Assembly (NCBI GenBank): GCA_937863205.1
Contig: CALMGA010000509.1
Span: 1-5,112 of the forward strand
Reading direction: 5' to 3'
Source: an uncultured Beijerinckiaceae bacterium
GTDB taxonomy: Bacteria; Pseudomonadota; Alphaproteobacteria; Rhizobiales; Beijerinckiaceae
DNA: 5,112 nucleotides
The translations under genes and the position numbers were made by a program. Below, in pieces: positions 1 through 5,112 of the stretch. The notes beneath the pieces were generated by a model, which saw only the letters and a program-made list of their open reading frames with translations, searched no databases and was not told the origin of the DNA. Each line of letters opens with the position of its first letter. Within the stretch, counting starts at the first letter, position 1.

Positions 1-2327
1 GCGTCGGCCTTGCCGGCCATCCCGTGCCGCCGCCGGCCGAGCCCGCGCCCGCCGTGCCGCCCGCGCCGGCGGCCCCGCCCACCGTGCTGCGCTTCATGCC
101 GGGCACGCTCGACGGATTGCGGCTGACCGGTGAGATCGGCGAACTGCGCTGGCCGGTGTTTCTCACCGCCGCGCAGGCGGCCGCGCCCCTGCGCATGCGG
201 GTCGGCTATCTCAGCGCCGTGTCCGTTCTTCCCGAAGGCTCGTCGTTGGACGTGCGCGTCAACGCGCGCTCGATCGGCGGGGAAACGATCGACGCCGCGC
301 AGGGGCTGCGCCGCATCGGCTTCGCCGTTCCTGCCGGCCTGCTCAAGCCAGGCTACAACGAGCTGTCGATCGCCGTGCGACAGCGCCACCGCGTGGACTG
401 TTCGGTGGCCGCCACCTATGAGCTGTGGACGCGCATCGAGCCCTCCGCCACCGGCCTGGAGCTGCCGGCCGCGGTCGGCTCGATCACCGACGCGGCCGAG
501 CTGCCGGCCCTGCTGCCCAACGCCGACGGCTCGATGGCCATCCACGTCGTTCTCGCCGGCAAGGCCAGCCCGGCCCAGGTCGAGCGCCTGATCCGGGCAA
601 CCCAGGCGATCGCCCTGCAGGGCCGCTTCCTGCAGCCCGAACTGAGCTTCGCCGCCGGCCCCGACACGCCCTACGGCGTCGACCTCGTCCTGGGCACCCG
701 CGCAACCCTGCTGCAGATCCCCCGCGTCGCCGCCGCGCTCGGTGCCGGGGGGGCGACAACCGGACCGCTGGTCCGGCTCATCGCAGCGCAGGGCCAGGGG
801 CGCCCGGCCTTGCTCGTCACCGGCTCCGACGATGCGGAGGTCGATCAGGCCGTCGCCTCGCTCGACACCGCGCCGCGCCGGAGCGGCTCGGCCGAAGGCC
901 TGCGCGCGGCCGCGACCTATCCCGCCCTCAAGAGCACCGGCAGCGAGGCGCTGAAGCTCAGCGCCTTCGGCGTCGACAGCCAGGACTTCACCGGACGCTT
1001 CTTCCGCAAGAGCCTCAACGTCGAGCTGCCGGCCGACATCCTCGCCTCCGACTACGGGCGCGGCACCTTCGACCTCGCCGGCGGCTATGCGGCGGGCCTG
1101 GCCAGCGGTGCGCAGGTGCGCGTCGACATCAACGGCCGCTCGTCGGGCATCATCAAGCTGCCCTACGCCGACGGCGACGTGTTCAAGCACAACCAGCTCT
1201 TCCTGCCGCTGGGAATGATGCGCCCCGGCTTCAACCGCATCGACATCTTCGCGGAAACGCCGCGCCCGGAGGACGGCACCTGCGCGGCGACGGGCGCCAA
1301 GCGGTTCCTGTTCCTTGACACCTCGGAGCTGCGCCTTCCCACCCTCGCCCACGTCCAGCGCATGCCCGAACTCGCCGCCACGACCGGCGGCTCGCTGCCC
1401 TTCACCGTCGGCACCGCCCACCTCGTGGTGCCGCGCCCCGACCGCGACACCATGGCCGCCGCCTTGTCGCTGACGACCCGCGCGGCGGTGGCGGCCGGCC
1501 GCCCGCTGCCGTTCACCTTCTCCACCCGCATGCCGGCCGAGGACAACGGCTCCACCCTGATCGTCGCGCCGGCCCGGGCGCTTGATCCCGCGACGATGGC
1601 GCAGGTCGGCCTCGATCCCGCGAGCGTCGAGAAGGCCTGGGCCGGCATCCCGGCCGAGCTGCCGGCACTGGCCGAGGGCGGCCTGGGGTCGCGCTGGTGG
1701 CTGACCGACGGCGAGGGACCGGCTGCGTGCCGCCTGCCGTCGCGCCGGATGCCTGCGCAGGCCGCCGGACCGGCGGCCGTTGGTCCGCCACCGGGCGAAA
1801 CGCAGGACCTCGTGGAAAGCTGGAGCGCCGGACGGGAAGGCGGCTGGGTCGCACGCGTGTCGGCCGGCGGCCGGGCCTTGCGCGACTGGCTCGCGGCGTT
1901 GCGGACGGCGATGCTGCCGGCCGGCGGGCACTCGGCCGAGGCGGAAGGCGTGACGCCCGACGCCTCGCTGATCCTGGCGCAGGGCGTCACCGGCGCCAAC
2001 GGCCATGTGGCGACCATCGTCACGGCGGCCAATTCCGGCTCGCTGCGCTCGGCCGTCGGCTGCCTCTTCGACCCGCAGGTCTGGTCCAAGGTCCACGGGC
2101 GGCTCGCCGCGCTGGATGCGTCCAACGGCTCGGTGGTCGCCACCGACGCGACCTCGTTCCACTACAAGACCGGCAACGACGCCTCGCTCGGCAACACCCG
2201 CCTCGTCCTGGCCGGCTGGTTCTCGCTCAACCCGCTCGCCTTCGTGATCTGTTCGCTGCTGATGGCCGCCTGCCTCAGCGGCACAACCCTGATGTTCGTG
2301 CGCGGCGTCGGCAGGAGGTCGGAATGA
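1..2327 (+). CDS. bcsB: Cellulose synthase periplasmic subunit BcsB (5' partial)
   Basis: BcsB partners the glucosyltransferase BcsA in the inner membrane and guides the nascent glucan through the periplasm. The reading frame enters at base 3 and is open to the window edge. A GTG at base 24 has no ribosome site before it, and the residues ahead of it (VGLAGHP) look like the end of a signal peptide, so the true start lies upstream. Counting from that GTG: a Pro/Ala-rich linker (1-19), a first carbohydrate-binding jelly-roll region (about 25-140, with RHRVDC and YELWTRIEPS), a flavodoxin-like region (about 170-285), a second carbohydrate-binding region (about 310-435, with DFTGRFFRKS, DINGR and a DGTC followed by FLDTSEL), a second flavodoxin-like region (about 450-690), and one C-terminal membrane helix (about 734-759) followed by a short positive tail. 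This order matches the known BcsB architecture; boundaries are estimates. About 774 visible residues is near usual family length. The stop overlaps the bcsZ start. Confidence 0.93.
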   Translation, partial: VGLAGHPVPPPAEPAPAVPPAPAAPPTVLRFMPGTLDGLRLTGEIGELRWPVFLTAAQAAAPLRMRVGYLSAVSVLPEGSSLDVRVNARSIGGETIDAAQGLRRIGFAVPAGLLKPGYNELSIAVRQRHRVDCSVAATYELWTRIEPSATGLELPAAVGSITDAAELPALLPNADGSMAIHVVLAGKASPAQVERLIRATQAIALQGRFLQPELSFAAGPDTPYGVDLVLGTRATLLQIPRVAAALGAGGATTGPLVRLIAAQGQGRPALLVTGSDDAEVDQAVASLDTAPRRSGSAEGLRAAATYPALKSTGSEALKLSAFGVDSQDFTGRFFRKSLNVELPADILASDYGRGTFDLAGGYAAGLASGAQVRVDINGRSSGIIKLPYADGDVFKHNQLFLPLGMMRPGFNRIDIFAETPRPEDGTCAATGAKRFLFLDTSELRLPTLAHVQRMPELAATTGGSLPFTVGTAHLVVPRPDRDTMAAALSLTTRAAVAAGRPLPFTFSTRMPAEDNGSTLIVAPARALDPATMAQVGLDPASVEKAWAGIPAELPALAEGGLGSRWWLTDGEGPAACRLPSRRMPAQAAGPAAVGPPPGETQDLVESWSAGREGGWVARVSAGGRALRDWLAALRTAMLPAGGHSAEAEGVTPDASLILAQGVTGANGHVATIVTAANSGSLRSAVGCLFDPQVWSKVHGRLAALDASNGSVVATDATSFHYKTGNDASLGNTRLVLAGWFSLNPLAFVICSLLMAACLSGTTLMFVRGVGRRSE
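2313..2318 (+). promoter_or_regulatory. Ribosome binding site of bcsZ
   Basis: A perfect AGGAGG lies five bases before the ATG at 2324, inside the last codons of bcsB. It fixes the bcsZ start, and its strength suggests that bcsZ is translated efficiently even though it overlaps the upstream gene. Confidence 0.85.
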
Positions 2328-2404
2328 GGGTGCCCGGTCGGATCACTGCTGCCGTCTCGCTCGCCGCCGCGCTGCTCGCTGCCCCGCTCGTGACCGCATG
2401 GGCC
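2324..2404 (+). other. Signal peptide of BcsZ
   Basis: Residues 1-27 show a basic start (R2, R6), a hydrophobic Ala/Leu-rich core (about 8-22) and a plausible signal peptidase I site after AWA, before ELPAKG. There is no lipobox cysteine, so the enzyme should be soluble in the periplasm. The cleavage position is a prediction by eye. Confidence 0.8.
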
Positions 2405-3508
2405 GAGCTGCCGGCGAAAGGCGCCGTGCCGACGGATGCGGCGCGGCCGGAGGGCTCTCGCCAGCCGGCCGGCCGGGCTTCGCGGACGAAGGCGGATGCG
2501 GCGGTGCCTCTGGTGGGGACGCTGCGCGACGCCGACGCGTGGCGCGCCTACAAGGCCCGCTTCGTCAGCGAGGCCGGCCGCGTCATCGACACGGCCAACA
2601 AGGGGATCAGCCATTCGGAGGGCCAGGGCTACGGCATGCTGCTCGCCGTCGCCGCCAACGACCGCCAGGCCTTCGACGCGATCTGGGGCTGGACCCGAGC
2701 CAACCTGATGGTGCGCGACGACGAGCTGATCGCATGGCGCTGGGAGCCGGATGCCCGCCCGGCCGTGGCCGACATGAACGACGCGTCCGACGGCGACATC
2801 CTCGTCGCCTGGGCGCTCGCCGAGGCGGCGGACGCGTGGGGAAGCCTGCCCTACAAGATCGCCGGGCGCCGCATCGCCGTCGAGGTCGGGCGCAAGCTGC
2901 TGCTGCCGCACACCGCCTCCGGCGTCCTGCTGCTGCCGGGCGTGTCCGGCTTCGCCGCCGAGGACCGCCCCGACGGTCCGGTGGTCAACCTTTCCTATTG
3001 GGTGTTCCCGGCCTTCAGCCGGCTGCCGCTCGTCGCCCCCGACGTCGACTGGCTCGGTTTGAGCCGCAACGGCCTCGAACTCGTCAAGCAGACCCATTTC
3101 GGACCTGCCAGCCTGCCCACCGAATGGGTGTCGCTGCACGACGCGCAGGCGCGCCCGGCCGACGGCTTTCCCCAGCAATTCGCCTATAATTCCATCCGCA
3201 TCCCGCTCTACATCGCCTGGGCCGGCCTCGGGCAGCGCGAAATCTACGCGCCCTTCGTCAGGGTCTGGCAGAACCGCGGCGAGGGAGCCCTGCCGATCGT
3301 CGATGCGGCGACCGGCAAGGCCGCCGACTGGCTGACCGAGAAGGGTTACCGCTCGATCGCGGTTCTCACCAGTTGCGCGGCCAACGGCACGCCGGCCACC
3401 GGCGACGAGCGCCGCATCCATTCCAACGAGAACTACTACGCCGTGACCCTCAACCTTTTCGCCGTCATCGCCGGCCATATGAGGTATCCCTCGTGCTTCG
3501 CCAACTGA
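2324..3508 (+). CDS. bcsZ: Periplasmic endo-1,4-beta-glucanase BcsZ (GH8)
   Basis: A 394-residue glycoside hydrolase family 8 enzyme expected to cut beta-1,4-glucan in the periplasm during cellulose export. The ATG follows a perfect AGGAGG and opens a signal peptide (residues 1-27, likely cut after AWA). A polar Ala/Pro linker (28-60) precedes the (alpha/alpha)6 catalytic domain (about 65-390). Visible family motifs: RVIDTANKGISHSEGQGYGM with the proton donor E99; ANDRQAFD (111-118); WRWEPD; and ASDGD (154-158) with D156, followed by a nearly complete GH8 signature ending at W172, where V161 replaces the usual Ile/Met. YNSIRIPLY (288-296) aligns with the YDAIRVYMW segment of E. coli BcsZ, so N289 sits where the catalytic base Asp is found. 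The only two cysteines, C351 and C392, could pair. Slightly longer than E. coli BcsZ because of the linker. It overlaps bcsB by 4 bases and the next gene by 16. Family is certain; full activity is uncertain. Confidence 0.94.
   Translation: MRVPGRITAAVSLAAALLAAPLVTAWAELPAKGAVPTDAARPEGSRQPAGRASRTKADAAVPLVGTLRDADAWRAYKARFVSEAGRVIDTANKGISHSEGQGYGMLLAVAANDRQAFDAIWGWTRANLMVRDDELIAWRWEPDARPAVADMNDASDGDILVAWALAEAADAWGSLPYKIAGRRIAVEVGRKLLLPHTASGVLLLPGVSGFAAEDRPDGPVVNLSYWVFPAFSRLPLVAPDVDWLGLSRNGLELVKQTHFGPASLPTEWVSLHDAQARPADGFPQQFAYNSIRIPLYIAWAGLGQREIYAPFVRVWQNRGEGALPIVDAATGKAADWLTEKGYRSIAVLTSCAANGTPATGDERRIHSNENYYAVTLNLFAVIAGHMRYPSCFAN
3480..3485 (+). promoter_or_regulatory. Ribosome binding site of the TPR protein gene
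   Basis: TGAGGT, with a GAGG core at 3481-3484, lies inside the end of bcsZ, eight bases before the GTG at 3493. It supports that GTG, since the next in-frame ATG is far downstream at codon 136 and would remove the signal peptide. Confidence 0.6.
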
Positions 3509-3570
3509 CGGCCGCGCCCATTCCGCTGGCGGCGGCGCTCCTGGCGATCACCGTCGCCTCCGGTGGGGCC
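3493..3570 (+). other. Signal peptide of the TPR protein
   Basis: Residues 1-26: a short start with R3, a hydrophobic stretch (about 7-22) and a small-residue cleavage region SGGA before ETPAPA. No lipobox cysteine is present. This places the TPR domain in the periplasm or beyond. Confidence 0.72.
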
Positions 3571-5112
3571 GAGACGCCCGCCCCCGCACCGCCCCGCGCG
3601 CGCGCGCACTTCGACGAGAACGCCCTGCGCTACTATGCTTCGCTCGGCCAAAAGGCCCGCGTCGCCGCCGAAGCGCGCCGCCTCGCCAAACTCGATCCGG
3701 CCTGGCGCCTGCCCGGCGACCTTTGGACGGCGCGCTCCGGGCGCACCGACGAGGGGCCGCTCTGGGCGCTTTACGCGCAGAACCGCCTCGACGAGGTGCA
3801 GGCGGCGATCACTGCCCGGCAGGCGGTGGAACCGGCGTGGGTCCCCTCCGAGGACCTCGCCGGAAAGGTCAGGGCGAAGGTGCTGCGGGCCAAGATCATG
3901 GCGCTGGCCGAGACCGAGCAGTGGCACGCCATCGTCGCCAGCTTCCGCGAGTCCGGCATCGCCTGGGCGCAGGACGACGCCGAGGCGCTGTGGATCATCG
4001 CCGAAGCCTACGCCCACGAGAACGACTGCGGCGAGGCCTACGTCGTCTACCAGACGCTGCTCGCCCACCACGGGGATCCGCAGGAGCGGCGCGCCACGGT
4101 TGAGCGGGCGATCGCGCTGGTGCCGATGTCCTACGTCGAGAAGCTGATCGCGATGGGCCGCGCCGACGAGGGCGGGCGCAGCGAATGGACGCCGATCGCC
4201 CACGACATCACGCGCGCGCGCATCAGCGCCTTTCTCCACGACGAGCCGGCCAACGAACCGACCGCCGACGACCTCGCCCGCTTCGCCGAGGTCGCCAAGG
4301 CCGCGGCCGATCCCAACGAGCCGGCTCTGATCGCCTGGTACGACTTCAAGAAGCGCGACTACGCCCCGGCCCTCGACTGGTTCAAGTTCGTGATCGCGCG
4401 CGGCGGCGACGCCATGATCGCGCACGGCCTTGCGCACACGCTGCGCAAGCTCGACCGCAAGCGCGAGGCGGAGGAAGTCGCCTATGCCTGGCGCGAGCCG
4501 CTGGTCAACAATTCGATCCTCTTCATCGACCTCCTGGAGGAGGACTTCACCAGGGAGCAGCCGCCCTTCATCGAGCCCGAGCGGGTCGCCCGCTACGCCC
4601 AGGTCACCGTTGCCACCGAGTCCGGCGAGGGCGCCCAGGCGCTGGCCTGGTACGCCTACAACACCTGCCAGTATCCGCTCGCGCTGAAATGGTTCGAGCA
4701 CGCCGTCGCCTGGCTGCCCAAGGAAGCAACGGTGTACGGTTACGCCCTCGCCCTGCAGCGGATGAAGCGCGCCAAGGAGTTCCGCGAGGTCGTCAACCGA
4801 TACGACGGCCTGTTCCCCAAGGCGGGGGCGGTGGCCGGCCACGAGGGCCGGCGCCCGCCGCCGCCGCCCTGCGAGGCCAACCCGCAGATGCCCTCGGCGC
4901 CGCCGCGCGCCCCCGTCTTCGCTCTGCAGTCCGGCCCGGACTGGACCGGGCGCACCATGGCCGACACGCTGCGCCCCCAGCCGGCCGCGTCGGCCGGGCG
5001 ACGGGCGGCCGTGCCGGCGGACCCATCCTTCGCGCGGGCGCGCGTTCCCTCGCCCGATGCCGTCGCCGGCGGCGAAGCCTTGCCGGCCCTGGCCAAGAAG
5101 ACCGAGTTCCCC
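3493..5112 (+). CDS. Exported TPR-like cellulose-synthesis protein, BcsK-like (3' partial)
   Basis: An open frame of 540 codons with no stop, running off the window. It starts on GTG after a GAGG site, 16 bases inside bcsZ. Residues 1-26 form a signal peptide, with likely cleavage after GGA, then a short Pro/Ala/Arg linker (27-38). Residues about 40-440 are rich in Ala, Trp, Tyr and charged residues and read as tandem helical hairpins of TPR type. The clearest are AWYDFKKRDYAPALDWF (281-297) and AWYAYNTCQYPLALKWF (385-401); a weaker one covers about 168-190. From about 444 the chain becomes Pro/Ala-rich, with five prolines at 455-459, and looks disordered. No membrane helix or outer-membrane barrel is seen in the part present. 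Alphaproteobacterial bcs operons are known to carry a TPR protein called BcsK after bcsZ; position and type fit, but I cannot prove orthology. A BcsC-like protein with a barrel beyond the window remains possible. Probable role: periplasmic scaffold for cellulose export. Confidence 0.85.
   Translation, partial: MLRQLTAAPIPLAAALLAITVASGGAETPAPAPPRARAHFDENALRYYASLGQKARVAAEARRLAKLDPAWRLPGDLWTARSGRTDEGPLWALYAQNRLDEVQAAITARQAVEPAWVPSEDLAGKVRAKVLRAKIMALAETEQWHAIVASFRESGIAWAQDDAEALWIIAEAYAHENDCGEAYVVYQTLLAHHGDPQERRATVERAIALVPMSYVEKLIAMGRADEGGRSEWTPIAHDITRARISAFLHDEPANEPTADDLARFAEVAKAAADPNEPALIAWYDFKKRDYAPALDWFKFVIARGGDAMIAHGLAHTLRKLDRKREAEEVAYAWREPLVNNSILFIDLLEEDFTREQPPFIEPERVARYAQVTVATESGEGAQALAWYAYNTCQYPLALKWFEHAVAWLPKEATVYGYALALQRMKRAKEFREVVNRYDGLFPKAGAVAGHEGRRPPPPPCEANPQMPSAPPRAPVFALQSGPDWTGRTMADTLRPQPAASAGRRAAVPADPSFARARVPSPDAVAGGEALPALAKKTEFP
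4324..4707 (+). repeat. Two TPR-like motifs in register, 104 residues apart
   Basis: Residues 281-301 and 385-405 share the pattern A-W-Y-x-[FY]-x4-Y-x2-A-L-x-W-F, with every matched residue displaced by exactly 104. The Trp-Tyr before the turn and the Ala-Leu-x-Trp-Phe after it fit the two helices of a TPR hairpin. The intervening residues do not obviously repeat, so this is two hairpins of one solenoid, possibly from an old internal duplication, and not a DNA-level direct repeat. Confidence 0.65.
4822..5112 (+). other. Pro/Ala-rich disordered tail of the TPR protein
   Basis: From residue 444 the protein changes from a helical, Trp/Tyr-rich composition to Pro, Ala, Arg and Gly, including a run of five prolines at 455-459 just before C460. 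The same frame stays open to the window edge with unchanged codon habits. It is probably a flexible periplasmic linker leading to a further domain or to the C-terminus outside the window. Confidence 0.6.

Noticed and set aside
747..753. A run of seven G in bcsB, a possible frameshift site
   Set aside because: The BcsB frame is continuous and family-like on both sides, so there is no sign of a lost or added base.
425..1318. A 297-codon open frame on the + strand in another frame of bcsB
   Set aside because: The product is an Arg/Gly/Ala/Pro low-complexity sequence typical of an out-of-frame reading of a GC-rich gene.
1727..1800. A possible foreign insertion in the second flavodoxin-like region of BcsB (Arg/Pro/Ala-rich stretch, residues about 569-592)
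   Set aside because: The frame and base composition match the surroundings, and variable loops are usual at this place in BcsB; no flanking repeats are seen.
1163..2143. A 326-codon open frame on the minus strand
   Set aside because: It is antisense to conserved BcsB domains and rich in Ser/Arg/Ala/Pro without motifs; a GC-driven shadow.
1697..2323. An upstream in-frame extension of bcsZ that would give a 603-residue protein
   Set aside because: The extension is Arg/Gly-rich, out of frame with real bcsB coding and would bury the signal peptide. The ATG at 2324, with its AGGAGG, is clearly the start.
3185..3190. TATAAT, a perfect -10 box, inside bcsZ
   Set aside because: No TTGACA-like hexamer is found 16-18 bases upstream, and the bases encode Y288-N289 of a conserved motif. 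It is about 300 bases before the next gene start, so a chance match is more likely than a promoter.
2162..3478. A 438-codon open frame on the minus strand
   Set aside because: It lies antisense to the well-supported bcsZ and the bcsB end; its composition is biased and no domain is recognisable.
3436..4842. A 468-codon open frame on the minus strand
   Set aside because: It is antisense to the TPR gene, whose + frame has a ribosome site, signal peptide and recognisable repeats. Its product is Gly/Val/Arg-rich low complexity with no known motif, as expected from the codon bias of a GC-rich gene read backwards.

Overview
The window is an ordinary-looking, very GC-rich stretch of chromosomal type that carries part of a bacterial cellulose synthase (bcs) operon, all on the + strand. 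High G+C, the G/C-ending codon preference, and the style of the three proteins point to an alphaproteobacterium, most likely of the Hyphomicrobiales (Rhizobiales). That placement is inference from sequence character, not from a database match.

Layout: (1) bases 1-2327 hold bcsB, lacking its 5' end, which encodes the periplasmic, membrane-anchored partner of the cellulose synthase. (2) Bases 2324-3508 hold bcsZ, a complete gene for a secreted GH8 endo-glucanase, which overlaps the bcsB stop through an ATGA junction. (3) Bases 3493-5112 hold a third gene that starts on GTG inside the end of bcsZ and runs off the window. It encodes an exported protein with TPR-like helical repeats and a Pro/Ala-rich tail, and resembles in kind the BcsK-type TPR protein of alphaproteobacterial bcs operons. 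There is no intergenic space, no RNA gene, no mobile element and no visible promoter or terminator.

How they work together: the catalytic subunit BcsA, expected just upstream and outside the window, makes and extrudes the glucan. BcsB receives the chain at the periplasmic face, BcsZ trims or edits it in the periplasm, and the TPR protein probably scaffolds the periplasmic part of the export path. The tight overlaps suggest one co-transcribed, translationally coupled unit.

The point most worth a second look is in BcsZ. The proton donor Glu and the conserved Asp of the GH8 signature are present, but the position of the catalytic-base Asp in E. coli BcsZ is Asn (N289). A second point is a pair of TPR-like motifs spaced exactly 104 residues apart in the third protein. 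I did not find an entirely new system here.
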